DNA from: Roseiarcus sp050012775
GTDB taxonomy: Bacteria > Pseudomonadota > Alphaproteobacteria > Rhizobiales > Beijerinckiaceae
NCBI GenBank assembly: GCA_050012775.1
Contig: JBEKGN010000004.1
Location: forward strand, 62,001-126,000
Direction of reading: 5' to 3'
DNA length: 64,000 nt
Positions within the stretch are counted from its first letter, which is position 1; the number at the start of each line of letters is the position of its first letter. Both the position numbers and the translations under genes were made by a program. The notes under the pieces were generated by a model. It was given only the letters and a program-made list of their open reading frames with translations, was not told the origin of the DNA and made no database searches. Shown piece after piece: positions 33,405 through 41,078 of this stretch.

Positions 33405-34142
33405 TCAGTTTTGCGTCGGCGCGTCGCCTCCCAGCACGGCCCGACCGCCCATCCAGGCCAGCATCGCCAGGCCGACGAACGGGAAGAAGACGACGCAGGC
33501 CAAGCCGATGAAAGGCGCGGCGAGCAACATCCCGACCGTCTTCAGCGCCTGACCGACCCTATTCACCACTTCGAACCTAGCCGCCGCGGCGCGCGCCGCC
33601 ATGACGGCGAGAAAGCCGAGGCCGACGATCGGCAAGAGGGCGACATAGGCCAAGCCGATGAAAGGCGCGGCGAAGAACAGCGCGATGTTCTTCAGGGCGC
33701 TTCCCAGGGTGGCCGATTCGGCTGCGGGCGCTTCGGCGACGGTCGGCGGGGCCAAAGCTTCCGCCGCGGCCGCGGGCGCCGCCATGGCGTCGCGGGCGCT
33801 GCCTTCGATCATCTCGGGAGACAACGGCTTATGCATGAAGCTCGACACGCCTGCGGCCTTGGCGCGGGATTCGGCGGCCTCGGTGCCATAGCCGGTGATG
33901 ATCACCACCGGGGTCCACGGCTGGCGCGCCTTGACCTGTTCGGCCACATCCAGCCCGCTCATTCCGGGCATGCGGATGTCGGTGTAGACGATGTCGTATT
34001 TTTCCTGGCTCAGCTTGCGCAACGCCTCTTCCCCGCTCTCGGCGGTGATGACGGCGTAGCCCTTGCTCGTGAGAACCCGGTCGAAGCTCTTGCGGACGAC
34101 GGGATCGTCGTCGACGACGAGCACTTTGCGTGATGCGTCCAT
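33405..34142 (-). CDS. Receiver domain fused to a hydrophobic membrane domain
   Basis: A 245-aa protein. Residues 1-122 are a full receiver domain (acidic DDD 11-13, phospho-Asp55 in IVYTDIRMPGMSG, Thr83 region IITGYG, Lys105). An Ala/Pro linker (about 118-148) leads to hydrophobic repeats KNIALFFAAPFIGLAYVALL and KTVGMLLAAPFIGLACVVFF (151-235). A phosphorylation switch attached to a membrane domain is unusual and has no named family that I know. ATG 34142 has an AAGGAG site. Cotranscribed with the receiver gene upstream (59-bp gap) from the sigma-54 promoter at 34677. Confidence 0.85.
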   Translation of the reverse strand: MDASRKVLVVDDDPVVRKSFDRVLTSKGYAVITAESGEEALRKLSQEKYDIVYTDIRMPGMSGLDVAEQVKARQPWTPVVIITGYGTEAAESRAKAAGVSSFMHKPLSPEMIEGSARDAMAAPAAAAEALAPPTVAEAPAAESATLGSALKNIALFFAAPFIGLAYVALLPIVGLGFLAVMAARAAAARFEVVNRVGQALKTVGMLLAAPFIGLACVVFFPFVGLAMLAWMGGRAVLGGDAPTQN

Positions 34143-34201
34143 AACCTTCTCCTTTTCGAATATGCGTTGGTGTCCGTATGCTGCTTGAATAGGTTTGCTC
34201 C

Positions 34202-34633
34202 TCAGGCGGCGCAGGCGCCGGTCGTCGCATCCGAATCCTCCGAGACGCGGCGCAGCGCCCATTGTTTGCGCCTCCGGGCGCTGTCGGCGACGTTGATCAC
34301 CTCCTGCGGCCCCACCGGCTTGGCGACATAGTCGTGAGCGCCGAGCCGCACGGCCTCCTTGGCGCTGTCCACGGTCGGGTAGCCGGTGATGATCACCACC
34401 TCGCTCTCCGGCCATTTCTGCTTGATGGTGCGCAGCACCGACAGGCCATCCTGGCCGGGCATGCGCAGATCGAGCAGCACGACGTCGAAGGGATTCCGCT
34501 CCATCGTCTGCAGCGCCTCTTCGCCATCGCTCGCGGCCGCAACCTCGCAGGAAACGCTCCGCAGCGACCGCAGGTAGGCCCGGCGCACGACTTCGTCGTC
34601 ATCGACGATGAGAATTCTGTTGGTGTCGCTCAT
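34202..34633 (-). CDS. Single-domain response regulator with short basic tail
   Basis: A 143-aa receiver: RILIVDDDEVVRRAY, phospho-Asp55 in VVLLDLRMPGQDG, VIITGYPTVDSAKEAV and DYVAKPV (Lys). No output domain; the last 25 residues are basic then acidic (ARRRKQWALRRVSEDSDATTG). It may be a phosphate shuttle or sink for the heme-kinase. The ATG at 34633 follows AGCAAGGTGG at good spacing; a GTG at 34642 is the alternative. First gene after the sigma-54 promoter at 34677-34691. Confidence 0.88.
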   Translation of the reverse strand: MSDTNRILIVDDDEVVRRAYLRSLRSVSCEVAAASDGEEALQTMERNPFDVVLLDLRMPGQDGLSVLRTIKQKWPESEVVIITGYPTVDSAKEAVRLGAHDYVAKPVGPQEVINVADSARRRKQWALRRVSEDSDATTGACAA

Positions 34634-34676
34634 CTTGGCCACCTTGCTTGCGGTGATGGATCTTGCCGACTTTAAC

Positions 34677-34691
34677 GCAAGCGCCGTGCCA
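34677..34691 (-). promoter_or_regulatory. Sigma-54 promoter of the receiver operon
   Basis: On the minus strand TGGCACGGCGCTTGC matches TGGCACG-N4-TTGC exactly, 44 bp before the ATG at 34633. Confidence 0.9.
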
Positions 34692-34775
34692 CAACCTCGC
34701 CGTCCTCAGTTTTCTTTGCAATTACAATCGGTTGGGTAAGGCGGAGGGGGGCGCCGGCGGCGTCGCCGGCCCGCC

Positions 34776-34797
34776 GAAGTACATTTTTTCCATACGG
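34776..34797 (-). promoter_or_regulatory. Putative enhancer element, copy 2
   Basis: A 22-bp segment (minus strand CCGTATGGAAAAAATGTACT then TC) matching 17 of 22 positions of 33187-33208. It ends 85 bp upstream of the -24 element, about one helical turn closer than in the other promoter. Confidence 0.55.
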
Positions 34798-34942
34798 CCG
34801 CCGGCGCGGCGCAACGAAAAGGTGTGGTTTTTCAGGCCAATACGCCGCCCGGGCGCCGCATAGCTTTCTTATCGCGGTCGCGCAGGGGCGCGGGCCTAGA
34901 TGAAGCTGTCCCCGTGACGCCTAAGACGCGTGAGGACGCGGC

Positions 34943-35716
34943 CTATGTCGGCAGCGCGACGCCGGAAAACTTGCGGCAGGCTTCGAGGAGCCGATTCTGG
35001 AGGTCGACGTCATAGACGCTGGGGTTCGGCTTGCGAGGGCGCATATGATAGAAATACTCGCCTGTCACGCGCGCGCCGTCATCGTCGCTGACCGCCAGCC
35101 ACGCCTGGGTCCGATGCGCCTGATCGATATCGTCGGGCGCGCCGGGGCCACCCATGCGAGTCGCCACCCATCCCGGCTCCAAGGCGTTCGAGAACGCCCC
35201 GAGCCAGCGGCGAGCGACCGCGAAGGCCAGGAGAACGTCGTGCAGCTTGCTCTCGGCATAGGCCTCGGCCGCTTGCCAGGGCCGCTTTTTCCACATCAGG
35301 TCGTCGAGATCGGCCGACGCCCCGCGGTGCATGCCGGAACTGAGGTAGACGAGCCGCTTGGGCTTCTCGATCAGCGCCGTCAGGATATAGGGCGCGAGCG
35401 TGTTGACGGCGAAGACTTGGGGAAGCCCGTCCTCGGTCTCGACGCGCCGCGCCTCGCGATAGCCGACTCCCGCATTGTGGATCACGGCGTCGAAGCGGCC
35501 GAGCTTGTTGACCTCGTCGGCGATGGCGCGGGTCTGAGCGATGCTGGCGAGATCGCCGACGACCGCCGCCTCGGCTTCCGGCAGCGCCCTTTGCGCGTCT
35601 TCCGCGCGGGCGCGATCGCGGCCATGCAGCACGACCTGATGGCCTTGTTCGACGAGGAGGCGCGCGGCCATCAAGCCGAGGCCGGTCGACGATCCGGAAA
35701 CGAATACGCGTGACAT
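34943..35716 (-). CDS. SDR family NAD(P)-dependent oxidoreductase
   Basis: A 257-aa short-chain dehydrogenase: VFVSGSSTGLGLMAARLL (TGxxxGxG-type cofactor loop), VIHNAGVGY (NNAG-like) and an active-site region LVYLSSGMHRG ... WQAAEAYAESKLHDVLLA, where the usual YxxxK appears as YAESK. The Arg/His pattern after strand 2 (HGRDRARAED) suggests NADP. Substrate unknown. It stands alone, with a start ATG at 35716 and no obvious operon partner; the 309-bp gap before the receiver operon separates it from the redox region. Confidence 0.88.
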   Translation of the reverse strand: MSRVFVSGSSTGLGLMAARLLVEQGHQVVLHGRDRARAEDAQRALPEAEAAVVGDLASIAQTRAIADEVNKLGRFDAVIHNAGVGYREARRVETEDGLPQVFAVNTLAPYILTALIEKPKRLVYLSSGMHRGASADLDDLMWKKRPWQAAEAYAESKLHDVLLAFAVARRWLGAFSNALEPGWVATRMGGPGAPDDIDQAHRTQAWLAVSDDDGARVTGEYFYHMRPRKPNPSVYDVDLQNRLLEACRKFSGVALPT

Positions 35717-35933
35717 GGCGCCTCTCCCGAGCTGGGTTGGCGGCGAGGGGACGCGCCGGCGGCCGCGCCGTCAACTTTCTCGTCAAGCTTCCGCAAATTT
35801 CCCCGGCGTTTCGCCAAATTTTGTCAAGTTTTTCCAAGGATTCTCTTGGCCGTTTTATGTGATTTGAAGCATTTATGGCGCGAAGGCCGCGCGCTCGCGG
35901 CGGCGGCGACTGATTCGACGCCCCCTTCGATTG

Positions 35934-36344
35934 CTATTGGAAGGCGTCTTGGCCGCTTCGGCCGCGTTCCGTCTTGACCCAATCCGTCGACGCCGAGCCT
36001 TCCTGCCCAAGCGGGCTTCTGATGCGCGTTGCGAGTCCGCCTGCCATTCTGGCGCGGTCAGCCAAATCCCGCCGGCCGTTTTCGAGGATGATGGCGAGCG
36101 CGTCGCCAACCCAATCGGGGATGGAGCGGCGCCCCATGCTCCAACGATGGACGGTGGCGGGCGAAAGCGTCTTGCCGCGCGCGTCGCCAAGCCGATGCGC
36201 AAGCGGCGTTTGCCAGCGCTCGCCAAACAGCAGTTCTCCGACGAAGCGCAAAAAGCCTGGCGTGAGCAACGCTTGCCCGCCGCCTAGGGTGGTGTCTTCG
36301 GGAAGAGGCAGATTGTTGCGATATTTCTTTTTCGTGCCGTCCAA
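35934..36344 (-). CDS. Small protein with HTH-like segment, unknown function
   Basis: A 136-aa protein starting at a TTG (36344) behind GGGTGAACCAGC. The middle, LLTPGFLRFVGELLFGERWQTPLAHRLG ... LSPATVHRWSMGRRSIPDWVGDAL, resembles the common Rhizobiales small proteins in which an HTH-like region (TVHRW) is followed by IPxWV. No further domain. Such proteins are often annotated hypothetical; a DNA-binding role is only suggested by the HTH-like spacing. The gene lies in a slightly AT-richer stretch between the SDR and glnII. Confidence 0.6.
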   Translation of the reverse strand: MDGTKKKYRNNLPLPEDTTLGGGQALLTPGFLRFVGELLFGERWQTPLAHRLGDARGKTLSPATVHRWSMGRRSIPDWVGDALAIILENGRRDLADRARMAGGLATRIRSPLGQEGSASTDWVKTERGRSGQDAFQ

Positions 36345-36507
36345 GCTGGTTCACCCTTGGCGTCGCGAAGCGCTATGGCGTGCGCCGGCCTTGCCGATCG
36401 AGGGCTCGCGCGACCGGGCGGGCGGATGCGGCGCGAGCCGTCGCCCCTGAGGCGGCGCACACGGAAGAGCGCGGCGCCGCCCGGTCAGGCGACGCCGCGA
36501 CGACGAC

Positions 36508-37542
36508 CTAGGCCGCGGCCTGCTTGTCGATCGCAACCGACGAGATCGTCTTCAAGACCTGCGAGGCGATTTGGTAGGGGTCGCCTTGCGAATTCGGGCG
36601 GCGATCCTCGAGATAGCCCTTGTAGCCGTTGTTGACGAAGCTGTGGGGAACGCGGATCGACGCGCCGCGGTCGGCGACGCCATAGCTGAATTGGTGGATC
36701 GACGCCGTTTCATGCTTGCCGGTGAGGCGCATGTGGTTGTCGGGCCCATAGACCGCGATGTGGTCCTCGCGGGCCGCCTCGAAGGCCGCCATCAGCTTCT
36801 CGAAATACTCCTTGCCGCCGACTTCGCGCATATAGGCGGTCGAGAAGTTGCAGTGCATGCCCGAGCCGTTCCAGTCGGTGTCGCCGAGCGGCTTGCAGTG
36901 GAACTCGATGTCGATGCCGTATTTCTCGGTCAGGCGCAGCAGGAGGTAGCGCGCCATCCAGATGTCGTCGGCGCACTTCTTGGAGCCTTTGCCGAAAATC
37001 TGGAATTCCCACTGGCCCTTCGCCACTTCGGCGTTGATGCCTTCGTGATTGATCCCCGCCGCGAGGCAAGCCTCGAGATGCTCTTCGACGATCTTGCGGG
37101 CCACGTCGCCGACGTTCTTGAAACCGACGCCGGTGTAATAGGGACCTTGAGGGGCCGGATAGCCCGCCGTCGGGAAGCCGAGCGGGCGGCCGTCCTTATA
37201 CATGAAATATTCCTGCTCGAAGCCGAACCAGGCGCCGGAATCGTCGAGAATGGTCGCCCGCTTGTTCGAGGGATGCGGGGTCACGCCGTCGGGCAACATG
37301 ACTTCGCACATCACCAGCGCGCCGTTGACGCGCTGGCTGTCGGGATAGACCGCCACCGGCTTGAGCACGCAGTCCGAACTGTGGCCCTCCGCCTGCAACG
37401 TGGAGCTTCCGTCGAAGCCCCAGAGCGGAAGCTGTTCGAGCGTCGGAAAGCTCTCATAATCCTTGAGCTGCGTCTTTCCACGGAGATTTGGCACGGGCGT
37501 ATAGCCGTCAAGCCAAATATACTCGAGTTTATATTTCGTCAT
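36508..37542 (-). CDS. glnII: Glutamine synthetase type II (GSII)
   Basis: A 344-aa eukaryote-like GSII: LEYIWLDGY, LWGFDGSSTLQAEG, WFGFEQEYFMY (metal Glu), EVAKGQWEFQIFG, KPLGDTDWNGSGMHCNFST and the C-terminal RRPNSQGDPYQIASQVLKT. It makes glutamine from glutamate, ammonia and ATP. Type II enzymes in Rhizobiales complement GSI under nitrogen limitation and are not adenylylated. ATG 37542 follows GAGGGTCGCG; an upstream in-frame ATG at 37554 adds four residues. A consensus sigma-54 promoter lies 79 bp upstream and the divergent gstI gene lies beyond it. Confidence 0.96.
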   Translation of the reverse strand: MTKYKLEYIWLDGYTPVPNLRGKTQLKDYESFPTLEQLPLWGFDGSSTLQAEGHSSDCVLKPVAVYPDSQRVNGALVMCEVMLPDGVTPHPSNKRATILDDSGAWFGFEQEYFMYKDGRPLGFPTAGYPAPQGPYYTGVGFKNVGDVARKIVEEHLEACLAAGINHEGINAEVAKGQWEFQIFGKGSKKCADDIWMARYLLLRLTEKYGIDIEFHCKPLGDTDWNGSGMHCNFSTAYMREVGGKEYFEKLMAAFEAAREDHIAVYGPDNHMRLTGKHETASIHQFSYGVADRGASIRVPHSFVNNGYKGYLEDRRPNSQGDPYQIASQVLKTISSVAIDKQAAA

Positions 37543-37620
37543 CGCGACCCTCACAGACTTTGGATGTCATCCTCAGCTCACATCGAATTGCATATCGCCG
37601 CCAACGGCTTGACGCGGGGA

Positions 37621-37635
37621 GCAACTTTCGTGCCA
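37621..37635 (-). promoter_or_regulatory. Sigma-54 promoter of glnII
   Basis: On the minus strand TGGCACGAAAGTTGC matches the -24/-12 consensus, 79 bp before the glnII ATG. It implies NtrC control as known for rhizobial glnII. No clear NtrC palindrome could be chosen in the divergent spacer. Confidence 0.9.
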
Positions 37636-37834
37636 GCGCAAGAGGGCGCTGTCCCCCTTTATCGACAATGCTTTAGAAAGCGGCAAAATCGAATCTGCCT
37701 ATTTTTTGGCTTTGCATGATTTTATTTGAAGCACTTGATGCGAATCGGGGGCGCCCGTGCTATTGTGAGGTCTTATTTGACGAGCACATTTTCCATCTCG
37801 AGGGATTGTCCGCCATGGAAAAGGAGACCTTGTC

Positions 37835-38029
37835 ATGAACACGAATTCGCGTCCCCCGACGGCGAAGATTTATCAGTTTCCTCGCAAGACTTCGGCAGGC
37901 GCCGGCGCGCCCAGCCGGGAGATCAAGCCCGCGCTGCATCAGCCGCAACGGGCGGCGCCCAGCTTCGAGTTCGGCGGCGGCTGGTATCACGAAGCGGCCA
38001 TCCAAGCGGAATGCGCCCGCAAGCCTTGA
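37835..38029 (+). CDS. gstI: GstI-like DUF2735 protein, glutamine synthetase translation inhibitor
   Basis: A 64-aa protein with AKIYQFPRKT near the start and GGGWYHEAAIQAECARKP at the end, the two conserved blocks of DUF2735. In Rhizobium leguminosarum the 63-aa GstI is encoded divergently from glnII and represses GSII synthesis at the mRNA level. Here the gene has the same place and size, divergent from glnII with a 292-bp spacer. ATG 37835 follows AAGGAGACCTTGTC. Function is inferred from family and position; KIYQFP is the clearest marker. Confidence 0.85.
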   Translation: MNTNSRPPTAKIYQFPRKTSAGAGAPSREIKPALHQPQRAAPSFEFGGGWYHEAAIQAECARKP

Positions 38030-38150
38030 CGTCGGCCGCCGGTTTGACCCGGCGCTCGGCGCGCGCGCCGGCACATGCGTCCGGCAAGGCCTGCGCCCTG
38101 GCCGAGGGCGCCGACGGGAAGCGGCGCGGTCGAGCGGAGGTCTCTTATCC

Positions 38151-38220
38151 CGTCATTGCGAGCAAAGCGAAGCAATCCAGACTAAGCCGCCGCCGCAATT
38201 CCCAAGTCTGGATTGCTTCG
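38151..38220. repeat. Dispersed intergenic palindromic repeat, copy A
   Basis: The 26-bp block CGTCATTGCGAGCAAAGCGA plus AGCAAT matches the copy at 57921-57946 at 24 of 26 positions. It is followed by a 16-bp perfect inverted repeat (CGAAGCAATCCAGACT at 38168-38183 and its complement at 38205-38220). Such CGTCATTGCGAGC elements are frequent between genes in Rhizobiales. Confidence 0.8.
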
Positions 38221-38271
38221 CTGTCGCTCTGCTGCGGTGAATCAACGTAAAAAGAACTGCTCCGCAACAAC

Positions 38272-39204
38272 TCACCGCGCCATCGGCCGCGGCGCCTCGG
38301 CGGCCCGCTTGGCGCTCTCGCCCTTCGCCCTCAGCCCGATGAGATGGCAGATCGCGAACACCAGATCCGCGCGGTTCATCGTGTAGAAATGCAGCTGCGT
38401 CACGCCGCGGTCGATGAGGTCGATCACCTGTTCGGCGCAGACCGCCGCGGCGACGAGGCGGCGGGTGACGGGATCGTCCTCGAGACCCTCGAAGCGTTCG
38501 GCGAGCCAGGCGGGCACGCTCGCCCCGGCGCGTTTGGCGAAGCCCGCGGTCTGCTTGAAATTCTGCACGGGGACGATCCCCGGCACGATCGGGATATCGA
38601 TCCCGGCCGCCGCGGCGATGTCGAGGAAGCGGAAATAGACGCTGTTGTCGAAGAAGAATTGCGTGATCGCGCGGTCGGCGCCGGCGTCGACCTTGCGTTT
38701 CAGCGTTTCGATGTCGTGCAGCAGGTTCGGGCTCTGCGGGTGCTTCTCGGGATAGGCGGCGACCGAAACCTCGAAATCGCCGTTCGCCTTGATCGCGCGC
38801 ACGAGATCGGCCGTCGACTGGTAGCCGTCGGGCGGCGCGACATAGGGCGTGTCGAGGCCGCCCGGCGGATCGCCGCGCAAGGCGACGATGTGGCGAACGC
38901 CGGCGCTCGCGTAGCCGCGAATCACCGCATCGATTTCCTCGCGGCTCGCCCCGACGCAGGTCAGATGCGCGGCGGGCTTGAGACGCGTCTCCTTGACGAT
39001 GCGCGCGACGGTGGCGTGGGTGCGCTCGCGCGTCGAGCCGCCCGCGCCGTAAGTCACCGAGACGAAGCTGGGCTCGAGCGGCGCGAGGCGCGTGATCGCC
39101 TCCCACAGCGTCCTTTCCATCTCCTCGCTCTTGGGGGGAAAGAATTCGAAGGAGACGCTGATCGGCGAGCCCGATCGGCTCAGTCGAACGGGATTTTGCG
39201 CCAT
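38272..39204 (-). CDS. metF: Methylenetetrahydrofolate reductase
   Basis: A 310-aa TIM-barrel flavoprotein: SVSFEFFPPKSEEMERTLW (substrate Glu), FVSVTYGAGGSTRERTHAT, IVALRGDPPGG and AITQFFFDN. It reduces 5,10-methylene-THF to 5-methyl-THF for methionine synthesis. The ATG at 39204 overlaps the stop of the ArsR-methyltransferase gene (TGATG); a GTG one codon earlier is also possible. The gene pair is translationally coupled, so the regulator and metF share the promoter with the palindrome at 40221-40250. Confidence 0.95.
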   Translation of the reverse strand: MAQNPVRLSRSGSPISVSFEFFPPKSEEMERTLWEAITRLAPLEPSFVSVTYGAGGSTRERTHATVARIVKETRLKPAAHLTCVGASREEIDAVIRGYASAGVRHIVALRGDPPGGLDTPYVAPPDGYQSTADLVRAIKANGDFEVSVAAYPEKHPQSPNLLHDIETLKRKVDAGADRAITQFFFDNSVYFRFLDIAAAAGIDIPIVPGIVPVQNFKQTAGFAKRAGASVPAWLAERFEGLEDDPVTRRLVAAAVCAEQVIDLIDRGVTQLHFYTMNRADLVFAICHLIGLRAKGESAKRAAEAPRPMAR

Positions 39205-40229
39205 CACGCCAGCTCCATCGCGGCTTTAGGGAGATCGTCCGATATGACGCGCGGATCGCGCGCGAGCCACAGCGCCACCGTCAGCTTGCCCGGCTCGCCC
39301 GCTTCCGGAGGCACGAGCTTGGTCTCGACCGGCGTAAGGCCGGCTTCGGTCAGGAAAGCCTCGATCTCCTCGTTGGCGAAGCCGAGCCGGCGATGCGCGA
39401 ATTGCTCGCGTAAGTATTCTTCGCCGTGCGCGGCGAAATCGACGACGATGAGCCGGCCGCCGGGGCGCAAAGCGCGCGCCGCCTCGCGCAGGGCGCGCGC
39501 GGGATCGTCGAGAAAATGCAGCACCTGGTGGATGATGACCAGATCGTAGCCGTCGCGCTCGATCGGCGGCGCGTAGATGTCGCCCTGGCGCAATTGCACG
39601 TTGCGCAGCCCGCTCTGGTCGATGCGCGAGCGCGCCAGAGCGAGCATCGCCGGGCTCTGGTCGATTCCGACGGCGCGCTCGGCGAGCGGCGCGGCGAGTT
39701 CGAGCATGCGCCCGGTGCCGGTGCCCAGATCGAGCACGGCGCGGATCGGCCTGGCGCCGATCATCGCCAGGATCGCGGCTTCGACCCGTTCCTCCGGCGC
39801 GTGCAGGGCGCGGATCGTGTCCCAATCGGCCGCGCGCTCGGCGAAATAGGCGGCGGCTTGGCGCCGGCGCGCCTCCCGCGCCACCGCCAATCGCGCGCGG
39901 TCGGCGGCGAGCGTCGGATCGGCCGGCGCGATGCGCGCGATCAGCTCGCGCGCCAGCGAGCCGCCCTTGTCGGCGAGCCGGTAGAACGCCCAGGCGCCCT
40001 CGCGCTGGCGCTCGGCGAGGCCCGCTTCGACCAGCAGCTTGAGATGGCGCGAGACGCGCGGCTGCGACTGGCCGAGAATGGCGACGAGTTCGCTGACCGT
40101 CAGCTCGGCCTCGCACAGAAGCCCGATGAGGCGCAGACGCGTCACCTCGCCCGCCGCCTCGAGGCCGGCCAGCAGCGCCTCGAAGCTCATTTTCGGCGGA
40201 GGGCCGGTCGGGAATCTCGGATCAGACAT
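39204..40229 (-). CDS. ArsR-type regulator fused to SAM-dependent methyltransferase domain
   Basis: A 341-aa protein. Residues about 15-100 are an ArsR winged helix (VTRLRLIGLLCEAELTVSELVAILGQSQPRVSRHLKLL, named as motif blocks), residues 140-330 a class I methyltransferase with VLDLGTGTGRML and a LHFLDDPARALREAARALRPGG segment. This fusion is common next to metF in alphaproteobacteria and is thought to sense SAM or SAH and control the methionine cycle. Start codons at 40229 and 40235 lie inside a palindromic operator without a ribosome site; translation may be leaderless or begin at 40190 (MSFEAL). Confidence 0.87.
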   Translation of the reverse strand: MSDPRFPTGPPPKMSFEALLAGLEAAGEVTRLRLIGLLCEAELTVSELVAILGQSQPRVSRHLKLLVEAGLAERQREGAWAFYRLADKGGSLARELIARIAPADPTLAADRARLAVAREARRRQAAAYFAERAADWDTIRALHAPEERVEAAILAMIGARPIRAVLDLGTGTGRMLELAAPLAERAVGIDQSPAMLALARSRIDQSGLRNVQLRQGDIYAPPIERDGYDLVIIHQVLHFLDDPARALREAARALRPGGRLIVVDFAAHGEEYLREQFAHRRLGFANEEIEAFLTEAGLTPVETKLVPPEAGEPGKLTVALWLARDPRVISDDLPKAAMELA

Positions 40230-40250
40230 AAACATATATTTATGTCTGAT
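40221..40250. promoter_or_regulatory. Palindromic operator overlapping the regulator start
   Basis: Perfect 12-bp arms ATCAGACATAAA and TTTATGTCTGAT around a CATATA centre. It covers the possible start codons at 40229 and 40235 of the ArsR-methyltransferase gene. Likely autoregulatory site controlling the regulator-metF transcript. Confidence 0.8.
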
Positions 40251-40277
40251 TTCACAGCTGCGCAAGCGGCGAACTGC

Positions 40278-40985
40278 TCAAAACGCCACAGTCGCGCGCC
40301 CGCGATCGGCGACGACGACGCGGCAATGCCCTTGGCATTCGCGCTCGATCAGGGCGACGATCCGATCCGCGGCCGCCTCGACGTCGCCGAAACCGTTCGA
40401 CTGCACGGTGAGCGCCGCGCGGCGGGTCCGCGCCGACACGGCGCTGCGCGCGTCCTGGCGCCAGTTCCATCGCCGGCACAACACGTGGCGCGAATCGGCG
40501 TAGACGACCTCGCCGACTTTCGGCGGGTCGTTCGGGTCTTCGCCGGCCTCCGCGCCCATGTCGACGAAGGTGTCGCTCGCGCGCGAAAAGCGGAAGGCGA
40601 GATCGCCCTCGATCGCGTCGAGATCGTCGCAGCCGAGACAGAGGCCGCTATCCAGCGACACCGCATTGTAGAGGTCGACCAGCGCGCTGACCTGAGGCAG
40701 CGCGCCGCCGGCGACGACCCGCTTGATCAGCCGCTCGACCGAGGAGCGATAGCTCGTCTTCTTGACGCCGAAGCCTTTGTAGGCGGCGCGCCAGGCGGCG
40801 ATTCCGGGAATGGCGGAAAGCTCGACGCCGCTCCAGCGGCGCCGGCACTCCGCCTCGACCGCCTCGATCTCGCTTTGCAGAAGCGCGCTGCGCGCCTTCC
40901 CGACGCTGAGATCCTCGGCGACGACCAGGGCGACGCGAAAATCGGGGAAGCGGTCGGTGAGTTCGGCGATCGAGAGGCTGGGCAT
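40278..40985 (-). CDS. B3/B4 tRNA-binding domain protein
   Basis: A 235-aa protein with a B3/4 domain as found in the beta subunit of phenylalanyl-tRNA synthetase and in stand-alone proteins: FPDFRVALVVAEDL near the start, AYKGFGVKKTSYRSSVERLIKRVVAGG, LPQVSALVDLYNAVSLDSGLCLGCDDLDAIEG. Stand-alone B3/B4 proteins may edit mischarged tRNA or act on related aminoacyl substrates. ATG 40985 is preferred over ATG 41015 because the family starts close to the FPDF strand. No operon partner; it ends 49 bp upstream of the ArsR-methyltransferase start region. Confidence 0.8.
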   Translation of the reverse strand: MPSLSIAELTDRFPDFRVALVVAEDLSVGKARSALLQSEIEAVEAECRRRWSGVELSAIPGIAAWRAAYKGFGVKKTSYRSSVERLIKRVVAGGALPQVSALVDLYNAVSLDSGLCLGCDDLDAIEGDLAFRFSRASDTFVDMGAEAGEDPNDPPKVGEVVYADSRHVLCRRWNWRQDARSAVSARTRRAALTVQSNGFGDVEAAADRIVALIERECQGHCRVVVADRGRATVAF

Positions 40986-41078
40986 TTCGGCTTCCGCGGG
41001 AGGGCCGCTGCGCATTGGCCTCCGACGAGTCCGCTGTCAAGACGGGACGCGACAGCCCGCCAACCCCCGATCCTCGCC

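Larger units (their letters stand above)
34634..34942. other. Intergenic control region of the receiver operon
   Basis: A 309-bp spacer with a sigma-54 promoter (34677-34691) and the second copy of the upstream element (34776-34797). The remainder, up to the SDR stop at 34943, shows no gene; it is GC-rich around 34740-34815. Confidence 0.7.
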
